From positions 16,390,095-16,454,094 of the forward strand of contig OX463856.1 in the NCBI GenBank assembly GCA_949825065.1: a DNA stretch of 64,000 nt, read 5' to 3'. The stretch is from Odontocerum albicorne (taxonomy: Eukaryota > Arthropoda > Insecta > Trichoptera > Odontoceridae). Position 1 is the first letter of the stretch. Each line of letters begins with the position of its first letter. This document shows, one piece after another, positions 31,960 to 42,069 of the stretch. The notes beneath the pieces are model-generated. The model made no database searches, had not been told where the DNA came from, and saw only the letters and a program-made list of their open reading frames with translations. Both the position numbers and the translations under genes were made by a program.

Positions 31960-32300
31960 TGACCATGCCTGCGTTACACTACATCTAAAGCCGAACGTGC
32001 CGTTTATCATATATCGGAAAATTCTACAAAGGTTTCTTTTCAGTTCGTCTTCCCTTAATAAGTTCTCTGCGGTTTTTTTACCAAATATGTTTTTCTGAAT
32101 ATACGCAGATGCGCGAAGTATCTAATCTACTGGTCGCAGCCGCTACATTCCTATCCTTACACTTAAGTTTTATACTCGTACATTTATTTTGTTATTTTTT
32201 TAATAAGTCAATAATATTAGGTTAGACTCCAGAGCTGAAGTGCTCCAGGAGAGAGTTTGCTCTCTAAAGAGCGCTATATAAATTGTATTTTTATTACTAT
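31960..32300 (+). repeat. Repeat family H
   Basis: ACATCTAAAGCCGAACGTGC, TATCGGAAAATTCTACAAAG, GCAGATGCGCGAAGTATC, GCTACATTCCTATCCTTACA, AAGTCAATAATATTAGG, GGAGAGAGTTTGCTCTCTAA and AGAGCGCTATATAAATTG parallel 15790-16185. TACTCGTA at 32173-32180 lies in a stretch where the sister copy has a run of TA. Confidence 0.65.
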
Positions 32301-32735
32301 GAATACTGATTGAGTATTTTTCTTCAAAACTTTTGTGTATTGCTGTTGCATTCGGTAAGCGTTGTTATGTACGTGTTTATTTTAAAAGGGACACTTTGAG
32401 AACGTTTGGAAGAGGTGATTTTTATTGAAGAGGGCGACTTCGCTAATGTATGCGAAACATTCATTTGCAGGGTTCAGATTCGACTCTTAAGTGTGTTTCC
32501 AGATTATTTCTTAATTGACAACCCGAATCTTCACCATAAAATGACAATAAAAAGAAATCAACTTTGGGTATACTACAACCAGAGAATGCATTAAATTAAA
32601 CAAATCAAAATTAACGCACCTCTAAGTAGATTTTGTTACTTCTCAATTTAGAATCAACAAGAAAAGAAATAGTTTTCCTCTCACACTGGTTTTTAATAAA
32701 TTGAGATACAAGGAAGATAATTGATGACTGCTTAT

Positions 32736-33121
32736 AGTTTTCTTCTTCTTCCTAGTGTCATATCAGGTCCCCCCAACGTTGACTATCACCTGAGAGTAGA
32801 CATCTTTGTCCCCGGCAGACCGAAAAAGATCCTCGACGCTCGTTATACCAGTCCAATCACGTATATTGCGGAGCCAGGAGATTTGCCTCCTGCCAACACC
32901 TCTTCGACTCTCTATTTTACCTTGGATGATCAGGTGCAGTAATTTGTATTTTGCTCCTCTAAGTACATGACCGAAATAGGACACCTTTCGGATTTTAATA
33001 TTAGTCAGCAACTCTCTATCAACTTTGGCTCTTTGAAGAACCCTTGTGTTGCTGACCATATCCGTCCAGGGTATCCGTAGCATTCTCCGGTACATCCACG
33101 TTTCGAATGCTTCCAGTCGGT
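32736..33121 (-). pseudogene. RTE-like LINE (family B), 5'-truncated copy
   Basis: On - the frame 33095-32763 reads MYRRMLRIPWTDMVSNTR, AKVDRELLTNIKIRKVSYFG, HVLRGAKYKLLHLIIQGKIE, RRGVGRRQISWLRNIRDWTG. The stop and a GAA-type tail (read on + as CTTCTTCTTCC) follow. TGCTTAT at 32729-32735 and 33122-33128 may be its target duplication. Same family as 7166-7687, slightly shorter; its open frame suggests recent activity. Confidence 0.85.
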
Positions 33122-33129
33122 TGCTTATT

Positions 33130-33990
33130 TATTGTATTTTTTTTTAAATTTACATATACAAGGGTGTTGGCTGAAAAACATCTGATGTCCTCGCGGCTGG
33201 TCTCTCCTTCTATTGGTGGGACTGTATCTCGACTGGATGGATGTTATGAGATAAGCCCCAGACCTTTGATAAGTTTTTCTCTAAAATGTATTTTCTTCGA
33301 CATTGTCCTGAGATGTATTATATATGCTATTTGAAGACCTACTTGTATGTATAACATATATGAACATACTTCTCGTATGTTGCTATAAATAAACCTATAT
33401 TTATTTGTTTAAATGATCTAGGTTTTTGCCAACCAGATTTCGGTCTAATTATATGATAACTAATAAATGCAAAAAATATAAATAAAATATAAATGTAATG
33501 AAAATGTGGATAAGGGTGGGAATTCCTGTAGTTGATTTTGTAATTTTGTGTATGCAAATCTCACCTTTATCTAGATGTTGTTTTTTTTATGTTCTTTCAG
33601 TGATGAGAAAATTTAATTGACACATATGATAAGCTGTTTTACTTAAAACAGGAATTTCTAGATAGTCAGCACATCTACGGTATCTGAACATAGGAATTAA
33701 GCATGGTGGGAGAAGGGGATGTTGTTTCGATGATTATCAAAATGTATGTCCTGTGACGTTCTTACTGTATCTTTCCTTGTCATATATACTATATAAATCT
33801 TGGTGTGTTATTACTGCATATTTCTTTGGCATGTACAATATAATATATAAATACAATTTTATGCGAGTTAAAGACGCATAATATTGTGAGATAATTTTGC
33901 TTTATTAGTTATTTTCTTGGATTCACTAAAGATTTATGACATCTGATTAAGACAGGAACATCATTCCAAAATCGTGCCGAGTAAATTATG
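33130..33990. other. No recognised gene
   Basis: Contains a less AT-rich block at 33160-33290 (CTCGCGGCTGGTCTCTCCTT) with no recognised motif. The rest is AT-rich. Confidence 0.4.
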
Positions 33991-33992
33991 TG

Positions 33993-34000
33993 TACGAGTA
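33993..34000. repeat. TA-CGAG-TA insertion in a tandem unit
   Basis: TGTGTACGAGTATATCAC here against GTGTGTATATCAC in the neighbouring unit (about 34069); the difference is CGAG plus TA. Confidence 0.75.
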
Positions 34001-34312
34001 TATCACGATGAATAACATTGATGAAATTGTGTGAATATCACCGTATCACGGTGGATAGTCGAGATAGAATTGTGTGTATATCACCGTATCACGGTGGATA
34101 TTCGAGATATAATTGTGTATATAACACCGTATCACGATGGATAGCCTAAAAAGAATCGTATGTATTTCATTGTGGTATGATGGATAGCCTAGATAGAATT
34201 GTGTGTATCACCGTATCACGATGAATAGCCTAGTTAAAATTGTGTATCACCGTATCACGATGGATAGCCTAGTTAAAATTGTGTATCACCGTATCACGAT
34301 GGATAGCCTATC
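33993..34312. repeat. Tandem repeat, units about 43-57 bp, seven copies
   Basis: Each unit carries TATCACCGTATCACGATGGA, TAGCCTAGATAGAATTGTGT or a close variant. Early units are longer and more diverged (GGTGGATAGTCGAGATAGAA), while the last two are nearly identical (GCCTAGTTAAAATTGTGTAT). The first unit begins with TACGAGTA, where later units read plain TA. Confidence 0.85.
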
Positions 34313-34339
34313 ATATTCAATACGATAGTCTATTAATCG

Positions 34340-34425
34340 TGATCGAATATGATTGAGAGTATAAGGATACCTATGACTTTGGTCATATCTATTTAAAAAA
34401 AAGAATTCCGATGGCAAGGAGATCA
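34340..34425 (+). mobile_element. SINE family 2 fragment
   Basis: AAGGATACCTATGACTTTGG, TCATATCTATTTAAAAAAAA and GATGGCAAGGAGATCATAGT resemble the body and end of family 2 with an internal deletion. Confidence 0.45.
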
Positions 34426-34439
34426 TAGTTCCAAGACAA

Positions 34440-34680
34440 TCAGCAGGTCAAATCTAGTGCAGCCTTTTATTTAACAAAGTTTTTTTGGCACAGTGATAAG
34501 TTTGCGTTGTTTAGTAAGCGCGTAAAGAATTTATTATATGTAGCATAAAAGCTCCAGAAAAATGTAAAACGGTCTATGATTAAAACCAGTCCGGAAGTTA
34601 ATTCGCCAGGAATCGGTCCTGGAGCGCTTGCTTGCTTAGCATGAATGCTAACCATTAGAACACGGCCCCCGACAGTTGTA
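34440..34680 (-). mobile_element. Third tRNA-like SINE (family 3)
   Basis: On -: GGGGGCCGTGTTCTAATGGT, TAGCATTCATGCTAAGCA (box A-like), CCAGGACCGATTCCTGG (box B-like), then the body and a tail ACGCGCTTACTAAACAACGC, AAACTTATCACTGTGCC, AAAAAAACTTTG. The tail recurs in diverged form at 55510-55575. Head order fits a tRNA-derived SINE. Confidence 0.55.
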
Positions 34681-34699
34681 TTTTATTATATCGCACCGT

Positions 34700-34905
34700 A
34701 TAACACTTTTGATACAGTACAACCTGGTGGGCTTATGCCATGTGACAATATCTGCGAATCAATCTGAAAGGTGTAAAAGAGATCTCAAGTGAAAAACAGA
34801 CTGGAATTCTTTTAAAAAAATCTGGGACCCACGGGATTCGAACCCACAACCTCCGGGTTGAAAGACAAACGTCATATCAACAAAGTCATAGAGGTCATCA
34901 ATGTG
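34700..34905 (-). mobile_element. SINE family 1
   Basis: Read on +: ACAGTACAACCTGGTGGGCT, TATGCCATGTGACAATATCT, AACAGACTGGAATTC, GGGATTCGAACCCACAACCT (box B complement), AAGTCATAGAGGTCATC. Confidence 0.85.
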
Positions 34906-34909
34906 TGGT

Positions 34910-35435
34910 GTATTGGTGTATAAAGAGTTCTGCTGTCACCAGATTGAAGGGACAGGTAATGCTCAGTGAGAAAATCGATTTTTTTCAGACAGATACAGAT
35001 TGCTTAACAATTCAAAGAGAGGTTATCGTTCGATTCAGGGACTATCAAAAAATCCATCCAGGTTGATATTCCACGTTCTTCTGTATCTGCCTGCAAATAT
35101 AGTATCTCTATTCAACACTGGAGTATTGTGTCTGGTGGACGTTTAATTCCTTAAGTCTCTTGTGGGCGATAAAACACACCAGATCTTGGCTAGTTTACAC
35201 GTGGTATTCTTAATGCGTGTTTTAAACACTTAGAAAGCCTCACGAATTCACTGTAGTGGTTTTAGAATGCTGCTATGTATGAAGATGAATCGTTTCATTC
35301 GCCACGTGATTGTACCACTTAACACGCAATAATTCTTCTAATGAATCCGTTATCAAAACTGATAAGTCTTGATTTAAGACCGTGAAGTAAAACAAGCATG
35401 AAGCAAGTGCTAAACCGAAGACTTTCATTACGAGA
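34910..35435. other. No recognised feature
   Basis: Moderately AT-rich unique sequence. A 68-codon - frame at 35479-35273 has a hydrophobic segment but no recognised motif. Confidence 0.4.
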
Positions 35436-35439
35436 CTAA

Positions 35440-35590
35440 ACGTAATCAAATATATTTTATTGTAATTTATTTTTATCAAATACTGTTTATTCCACTTTTT
35501 TCAAAAAGTGGAATAAACAGTGTTTGATAAAAATAAATTACAATGTCTTTAAACCTCCACAACGTGCCTTAACTATAAACAACAAATATA
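35440..35590. mobile_element. MITE family M, hairpin copy
   Basis: Near-perfect inverted repeat: ATTGTAATTTATTTTTATCA ... ACTGTTTATTCCACTTTTT pairs with AAAAAGTGGAATAAACAGTG ... TGATAAAAATAAATTACAAT, almost no loop (centre near 35502). It is followed by TGTCTTTAAACCTCCACAAC as in the 50035 copy. Confidence 0.8.
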
Positions 35591-35599
35591 TTTTACATT

Positions 35600-36480
35600 G
35601 CCATATGTCAACAAATCCGCCAAGTTATACAGTATAAACAAATACATTTCAATAATACCATATCCAAAATATGCTATTTCGACTGATCATAGAGTTAAAT
35701 AAAAAGTGCGATATATTTGACCACAACTTTTGCTTTTTCTAAAGATTTCGATAGATATACTATACTACCTATTTCAGAGTTAAGTGTCTTAATTTCAGGG
35801 AATATTTCAACGTTCTTTCTTCAATGATGACCAGGAGACTCCGAAACAACTCTTTGTTAAAAAGTGTATTTATATATTTCCAGCGTATAATGAAATTAAT
35901 AAATTTTTGGCGTATATCAAATATGTAATACAGTTATTCAAAAATTAATTAGTAAAATTTAATCACTAAGATTGGCAAAAAATATTCGATGAAAATTGTA
36001 TAAAAGGCATCGGTGTGGCTAAACCCTTAATTGTAATTCCAGTATACTCGTGGTATTAGATAATTCTGGGCATATGAGAAAGGTTCTACATGTCGTAAAA
36101 TAAAACTTGTTTTTGATTTAAAAACAAATTTGCAAACACGACTAATAATATGATTAGCAAAATTATGTAATGCGATAAGAACATCACTCAGAGATGGTTT
36201 GGGGATTTGGAACGAATGAATGAAAAAAATACTTAAAACAAATATACAGTTCAAATGTGAATGAAATGCGTGGTAGAGGAAGGTCAAGGAAAGTATGGTT
36301 GGATCAAGTATATGATATTTTGAAATATGTAAATATATCATAGAAAGGCAGATAAATCGTGGCAGTTCTACGGATGAAGAAGAGGCGAAGGATTTGTTTA
36401 CAAAATTAAAACCGATATGAAAGTATGGCGCTCTGTCCTCTCTACCTACCCCAGTAGCAAAATTGTGTGCTGATGTATGT
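35600..36480 (+). repeat. Left arm of a ~0.87 kb inverted duplication
   Basis: Matches 40255-41135 in reverse complement, including unique-looking blocks (CATATCCAAAATATGCTATT, TTCAATGATGACCAGGAGAC, GATTGGCAAAAAATATTCGA) and a LINE A fragment with the same 5' junction. See findings. Confidence 0.75.
36150..36480 (+). mobile_element. LINE family A, 3' end (in inverted arm)
   Basis: ATCACTCAGAGATGGTTTGG, GGAACGAATGAATGAAAAAA, ATGCGTGGTAGAGGAAGGTC, AGGAAAGTATGGTTGGATCA, GGCGCTCTGTCCTCTCTACC, TACCCCAGTAG. Frames are broken. Confidence 0.75.
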
Positions 36481-36970
36481 ATAATGAAATATTTTCAATA
36501 AGACAACAATTTGTACGTGAGAAATGGTCAAGTATCTAGAGGGTACCATAAAATGGGAATTAACCTTCCATTTTACACGTAAATTAATCTACTTGATTTT
36601 GCGTCCAGCGCCGAAAGATCTTTTTGTACCAATCGATTCGTGTTCCATGCCTTCCATCTACTTTATAAACACGTCTAGAAACTAGTATATCTCAAGTCTT
36701 TCCAACTGTCACTTAGAAAGCGTTGTCAAATAAATTTGTATTAAGAGATAAGTAAATTAAAATGGTGAAATGACCCAGTGCCCATTTCTTAACCCATGAA
36801 CCGTGCAGTGTGTGAATGGTATCATTAGGTCTGGTGTACCCAGTACCCGATGTTCAGACCACTCATTCCGCTTATTTGTGGACACTCACTACCACTTTAC
36901 GTTATTTATTAACACCAAGTTTCTATAGACTGTTTCACATTTATTTATTATTGTATTGTTTATTATTTTT
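36480..36970. other. No recognised feature
   Basis: AT-rich, contains no recognised motif; leads directly into the 74-bp array. Confidence 0.4.
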
Positions 36971-36972
36971 TA

Positions 36973-37428
36973 TTTTTACAATGAAATATATAAAGCACTC
37001 CTCTGTCTAACTAGGCGTATGTTTATTCTAAGGCAGGTAGGTTTAATTTTTACAATGAAATATACTCGTATAAAGCACTCCTCTGTCTAACTAGGTGTAT
37101 GTTTATTCTAAGGCAGGTAGGTTTAATTTTTACAATGAAATATATAAAGCACTCCTCTGTCTAGCTAGGCGTAAGTTTATTCTAAGGCAGGTAGGTTTAA
37201 TTTTTACAATGAAATATATAAAGCACTCCTCTGTCTAACTAGGCGTATGTTTATTCTAAGGCAGGTAGGTTTAATTTTTACAATGAAATATACTCGTATA
37301 AAGCACTCCTCTGTCTAACTAGGTGTATGTTTATTCTAAGGCAGGTAGGTTTAATTTTTACAATGAAATATATAAAGCACTCCTCTGTCTAACTAGGCGT
37401 ATGTTTATTCTAAGGCAGGTAGGTTTTA
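36973..37428. repeat. Tandem array of six 74/80-bp units with higher-order pattern
   Basis: Units start TTTTTACAATGAAATATA at 36973, 37047, 37127, 37201, 37275 and 37355. Units 1, 3, 4 and 6 are 74 bp; units 2 and 5 are 80 bp because they hold TACTCGTA and also share the variant AGGTGTATG. The array is therefore two copies of a 228-bp three-unit block. A diverged single unit lies at 38007-38085. Confidence 0.97.
37063..37070. repeat. TA-CTCG-TA insertion in tandem unit 2
   Basis: GAAATATACTCGTATAAAG here (and at 37291-37298 in unit 5) against GAAATATATAAAG in four sister units. Confidence 0.95.
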
Positions 37429-37549
37429 CAAAACAAACATAAAAAAAGCTTACATCGGATGGCTGCTTGAGATATTGAAAAAATAAAAATTGCAGGCAAT
37501 ACAGTAGCGAATGGTGGGTTTATAATATGTTTTCTAGACGCACTACTTT

Positions 37550-37985
37550 TAGAGAAGCAAAGCTAGCAGGCCATTATGGAGTCTTGCTCCAAAATTAGTA
37601 TATGGGAGTGAAATTTGGACGTGGCCAAAATGATGAAAGTAAGATAAAAACGGTAGAAATGAAAACGTTGCGTAGAATGTGTGAAAAACAACATTTGACA
37701 GAATAAGGAAGGATGATATTAAAATTGAACGCAGATTCAAACATGTAGTGTTTTAGTTAAAAAAAGAACATTAATATGGTTAGGCCACACAGAAAGAACG
37801 AATGATGAAAGATTTATTACAATATATTATATAAAAGTAATAAAGAAGGAACGAGAAAATTAGGTCGATTTTGAGAATATGGTACGATTAAATTTATCAA
37901 ATACTGACAGAGAGAAGAGTGAAAAGCCTTTATAACAAGAAAGTGTGCATGACGAGGTGTATGGACGTGGCAGAGGCAAGTTTTA
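37550..37985 (+). pseudogene. LINE family A reverse-transcriptase C-terminus
   Basis: TATATGGGAGTGAAATTTGG, ACGTGGCCAAAATGATGAAA (YGSEIWTWP), AACGTTGCGTAGAATGTGTG (TLRRMC), ATATGGTTAGGCCACACAGA, ACGAATGATGAAAG, GAGGTGTATGGACGTGGCAG. It is frame-broken throughout and lacks the final WRSVLSAY block. Confidence 0.7.
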
Positions 37986-38006
37986 AAAATTAGTTTATAG
38001 TTTTTA

Positions 38007-38085
38007 ATTTTTACAATGAAATTATATATCATATAGCACTCACACGATTAATTAGGCGTATGACCGACCGAAGGCAGGAAGGTTT
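38007..38085. repeat. Single diverged unit of the 74-bp array
   Basis: TTTTTACAATGAAATTATAT, ATAGCACTCACACGATTAAT, TAGGCGTATGACCGACCGAA, GGCAGGAAGGTTTAAC align with the array unit. It is followed by two copies of AACAAATAAATATTCAATA (38088 and 38119). Confidence 0.75.
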
Positions 38086-38159
38086 AACAAATAAATATTC
38101 AATAAAAATAAAAAGAACAGTTAACAAATAAATATTCAATAAAAATAAAAAAAAACACT

Positions 38160-38730
38160 TAAGCAGATGACATACTATATTATATCAGCATCACATTACT
38201 CGAAGGAAATTGATTGAAATCAAAAACATTAAATTTACAAAAGATCTTCGCAGATTTGTACACACAAAATCATTCATAAATCCTTAGAAATCAAGGAATA
38301 GGGATGTACTTTTTTATTTACCCATGAAACACTTTTTGTTCCAATTATTGTCATTAGATACGATACTACAGTGTATCGTTCGTGATCGTTCGTTTCGCCT
38401 TTCATTTTGTGGAACTCCATATTAGAATATTATAACAATAAATTTTATTTGTTATTCCACTAGTTATGTTGATCCCCGCTACACGTGTGTCTACCTCCAA
38501 TCCCGAGGCTCTTTCCGAGTGGAATGGCGGCTTAGGATACGATGCAGAATCAGGAAGTTATGTTATTTGTGGAATAACAATGCAATTAATTGTAAAATGT
38601 TCAGAAATGTTTAATTCCAACCTATCATTAACTAATTTATAGACGACAATAATCACTCCACTTGAAATAAACGGGAAATGAACTGTACTCGAAATACGTG
38701 TGAAATACTATATAATATGAGTGCCAAGAT
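38160..38730. other. No recognised gene
   Basis: Contains two TAT/GTTATTTGTGGAATAAC-type short repeats (38450 and 38560: TTATTTGTTATTCCACTAG, GTTATTTGTGGAATAAC) that form a weak inverted pair, otherwise unassigned. Confidence 0.4.
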
Positions 38731-38737
38731 AGAATGA

Positions 38738-39190
38738 AGTGGAGATCTTTCATATCTACAAGTGGATATCTGTCATATCTACAAGTGGAGATCTGTCATA
38801 TCTACAAGTGGGATCTGCCATATCTACAAGTGGAGATCTGTCATATCTACAAGTGGAGATCTGTCATATCTACAAGTGGGATCTGTCATATCTACAAGTG
38901 GAGATCTGTCATATCTACAAGTGGAAAACTGTCATATTTACAAGTGGAGATCTGTCATACCTACAAGTGGAGATCTGTCATATCTATAAGTGGAGATCTG
39001 TCATATCTAATAGTGGAGATCTGTCATATCTACAAGTGGAGATATGTCATATCCACAAATGGGATCTGTCATATCTACAAGTGGAGATCTGTCATATCTA
39101 CAAGATGATCTGTCAGATCTACAAGTGGAGATCTGTCATATCTACAAGTGGGATCTGTCATGTCTACAACTGGAGATCTGTCAGATACAA
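38738..39190. repeat. 23-bp minisatellite, about 20 units, open in all three + frames
   Basis: The unit is CTGTCATATCTACAAGTGGAGAT with 22-bp variants lacking one base of the GGAGA part. Because 23 is not a multiple of three and no unit holds a stop in any + frame, three overlapping frames are open (up to 154 codons), each reading YLQVEICHIYKWRSVIST in rotation. These are not genes. Confidence 0.95.
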
Positions 39191-39194
39191 ATTG

Positions 39195-39600
39195 GGGCCA
39201 TGAAAATTGGATTAACACAGTTTAAAAAAACAAAATGAATAACATCGTTTTTGGAACAACCTGTCTAGTCTCGTCTGCAACAAACAGATGTCAGATTTTA
39301 TTACAGCGTATGAAATTTAATGCGCTCAGATTCTATTATTGCATTAAACATACACTAGGTGACAGCGTTTTACCGAGAGCGAATAATGAAAATGTTCCAC
39401 GTTAAATTGTCATATTTATACGCGACACTGCGTGTGGGTGCGGGTCTTCGTCCACCGTCCTCGAGCTCAGGACCGTAATCCGGGGTAGTGGGCCACCGGG
39501 CCCAGTAGTCCAAACAGAACATATAATGACACTCAAAATACACTCACGATTGATTAGTTCTTAACCAGTGGTGCGCATACCACTGGTTGTAAGTGAGAGA
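39195..39600. other. No recognised gene; GC-rich patch 39425-39510
   Basis: The patch (GTGTGGGTGCGGGTCTTCGT, TGGGCCACCGGGCCCAG) is strikingly GC-rich for this window; no family was recognised. Confidence 0.4.
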
Positions 39601-39604
39601 TGAC

Positions 39605-39935
39605 CGGTGGTACATTCGTCGTTGCTGGGTCTCGTAGTTGAGGATCGTCTCCTCGCCATTCCAACGTCAATTCAGATGGAAAGCAAACTCACCATCCACG
39701 CCGCTGTACTGGATTCGATGGCACACCGAAGTGAGACGATCGGAGCATACCGGCAAGTTCTTCCTTTTTTTGTAAGATTCGATATGACCGAAGACATAGG
39801 TATGCTTATACCTCCAAATACTAGGTGGAAAGAATGCCTGTGTCATTAGATGTAAATAGCACAGCGCGAGGTTCGAACCGACGACCTTCCGCACGAAAGT
39901 CCAGTGCGTTCCCTCGCGACTATGCAACTTGACGG
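39605..39935 (-). mobile_element. SINE family 2, full-length-like
   Basis: Read on +: CGTCGTTGCTGGGTCTCGTA, GTCTCCTCGCCATTCCAACG, AGCAAACTCACCATCCACGC, GCACACCGAAGTGAGACGAT, GGTTCGAACCGACGACCTTC (box B complement), AAGTCCAGTGCGTTCCCTCG. Confidence 0.88.
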
Positions 39936-39994
39936 TACATTGATACTTAGGGTAATATTTAGTATACATTTTTTACTTAAAGAAATATGATACA

Positions 39995-40175
39995 TTCATA
40001 CCATCACGCCATTTCCTAGGCAAGCAGACAGGACAAAGCGCCAGACTTTCCTATTTCGCAACACATCCTATGTCTCCTTCACACCGATACAACTTTTACG
40101 ATATATCTGACTTTTTAAGTTTCCTTCTTTCAAAATACCACTCACTCGATTCAATCATACTTTTCTTGGTACCAA
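39995..40175 (-). mobile_element. LINE family A, 3' end
   Basis: Read on +: CATACCATCACGCCATTTCC, GACAGGACAAAGCGCCAGAC, TTTCCTATTTCGCAACACAT, TCGATTCAATCATACTTTTC. Well-conserved 3' terminus. Confidence 0.75.
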
Positions 40176-40254
40176 TTTTATGTTTAAAATTAAGTAAAAC
40201 AGAACCAGATAAAAAAAACTAATTTCGTTCGAATAAGCAAAAGTATCGTTTTAC

Positions 40255-41135
40255 ATTCATACGTACCCTCACGTCGTGTCACCGTCGTGGTAGGCAGAAA
40301 GGAGAAAACTCAGACTTTCCTATCGTAACACACATCTTCCGCCTCTTCTTCATCCATACAGTTACGTTTCCTTCATTCAAAATATCAGTCACTTGATCCA
40401 GAACCAAACAATCCATGATCTTTCTCTACCACACCTTCCACTCACATTTGCTCTATATATGGTATGGTATATGTGTTTTAAACCTTTCTTCATACATTCG
40501 TTCCACATGCCCAAACCATCTCTGATAGATGCTTTCATCGTATTTCATATTTTTTCTAATATTTATAATTGTGTTTGGAAATTTGTTTTTTTTTATATAA
40601 ATGAGAAATGGGACGGTCAAATTATTTTATTTTCCAGCATGTAGACCTCTTATGCCCACAATTCTCTAATACCGCGAGTATGTAGGAGTTACAATTGAGG
40701 GTTTAACCCCACGGATGCCTTTTATACAAATTTCATCGAATATTTTTTACCAATCTTAGTGATTAAATTTTTCTATTATAATTAATTATTGTATTATATA
40801 TTTGTTATACGCTAAAACTTAATTAATTTCATTATCCGCTGGAAATATATAAATATGTAGATACACTTTTTAACAGAGGATAGTTTCGGCTTCTTCTGGT
40901 CATCATTGAAGAAAGAGCGTCGAAATTTTCCCAGAAATTGCGACACTTAACACTGAAATAGGTAGTATTTCAATCGAAATCTATGTAAAAGCAAAAGATG
41001 TAGTCAAATATATCGCACTTTTTATTTAAGTCTATCGTAAGTCGAAGTAGCATATTTTGGATATGGTATTATTGAAATGTATTACACTTTCGTTGTATAC
41101 AGTATAACTTGACGGATTTGTTGACATATGAGGGT
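40255..41135 (-). repeat. Right arm of the ~0.87 kb inverted duplication
   Basis: Contains a LINE A 3' end (40255-40550: AGGCAGAAAGGAGAAAACTC, CACACATCTTCCGCCTCTTC, CCACACCTTCCACTCACATT) and then the same non-LINE sequence as 35600-36110 in reverse, e.g. AATATTTTTTACCAATCTTA, GGTCATCATTGAAGAAAGAG, AGCATATTTTGGATATGGTA. Confidence 0.75.
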
Positions 41136-41147
41136 TAAGCCAAATCG

Positions 41148-41262
41148 ATGCTGTTCATAAGGGGTTAAGCTAAATTAAGGGTTAAGCCAAATCGATGCTG
41201 TTCATACGATTTTCATAGAAATCTCTTTTAAATTAATCTTAGTGACAACATTTTACTAGTGC
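41148..41262. repeat. Direct repeat derived from the end of the inverted arm
   Basis: GGTTAAGCCAAATCGATGCT plus GTTCATA occurs twice (about 41149 and 41190). The second runs into TTTTCATAGAAATCTC and AATCTTAGTGACAACATTTT, similar to 40690-40770 in the right arm, so it is a third, partial copy of that repeat. Confidence 0.55.
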
Positions 41263-41384
41263 ATTTTCAAGTTCATTTTTGTTCTTAACATTTTTTATTT
41301 TTATGTCTTATTTCTCATCCCCGAAGTTCGATCCTTTGGCATACTTTATGAAGTTACTGAAAAAAAACTGTAAATTTCAAGTTA

Positions 41385-41605
41385 GTGATAGAACGTGTTT
41401 CATTCCTGATTTTTCTTCCTTCTCCACCATTTCTTCCTTTTCCTTTGATTGATATTTCACTTTTAATTTTACTATTTAGTGTTCATAAATGTTCTCAAGT
41501 AAATAACCATTATAATGTTTTTGAGACCATGTAACTTTTTTTTTACTCCTGTCTGTTTAGTTGATATAATTTGGAACTTTATTATTGTTTTTTTTTATAA
41601 ATATT
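41385..41605 (+). mobile_element. LINE family E 3' UTR fragment
   Basis: AGAACGTGTTTCATTCCTGA, TCTCCACCATTTCTTCCTTT, TCCTTTGATTGATATTTCAC, CATGTAAC and the degenerate tail CTGTCTGTTTAGTTGATA. The tail is poorly preserved. Confidence 0.6.
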
Positions 41606-41974
41606 ATACTTTACTTATTAATTATGTTGTACTTTTAAGTAATTTAATGGAATTGAAAACAAAAATCTTATTTCCATTATGTAGCCTGTGAATATGCAGA
41701 TTGACATAAGTTTTAACTCTTGCGGCGGCACCTTGACTCACGCCACTACTGGTTACGATTGTAACCTACAAAAAGAAATAATGACAATGCAACATGTACT
41801 AAATCTTATAAAGTATCGATACTGTCTTCGGATTAAGCATGATAAACGAACTTGTTCCATGACTGGGATGATATTATTTTTAAGTTATTTTTTTTATAAA
41901 TCATTCCACCTTTTGTTAATATCATTGATAGTGATGACAATTTGAATATTAACAGTTTTTCCAACAACAATAGA

Positions 41975-42065
41975 CAACCTCCGTGACTTGATTGGCAAGA
42001 TGCTTGAATTCCACACAGGGGTGATCGGGTTCGATTGCAAAATATTATAAGTAAAAGGGTCCTTT
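41975..42065 (+). mobile_element. SINE family 1, 5' half
   Basis: ACCTCCGTGACTTGATTGGC (box A region), GGTGATCGGGTTCGATTGCA (box B) and GGGTCCTTTAAAAG are recognisable; the 3' half is lost. Confidence 0.65.
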
Positions 42066-42069
42066 AAAA

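Noticed and set aside
34620..34670. Possible functional tRNA gene
   Set aside because: Box A/B-like sequence is present, but no acceptor-stem pairing and a SINE-like tail follows; kept only as SINE family 3.
36043..36052. TATACTCGTGG and its inverted partner TACCGCGAGTA at 40668
   Set aside because: Near-matches to the hexamer motif, but present in both arms of the inverted duplication without the second TA; not a clear insertion.
38738..39190. CRISPR array
   Set aside because: Head-to-tail units have no unique spacers, and the genome is eukaryotic.
38734..39203. Overlapping 124-, 154- and 75-codon forward open frames
   Set aside because: They are products of a 23-bp minisatellite without stops in any frame, not genes.
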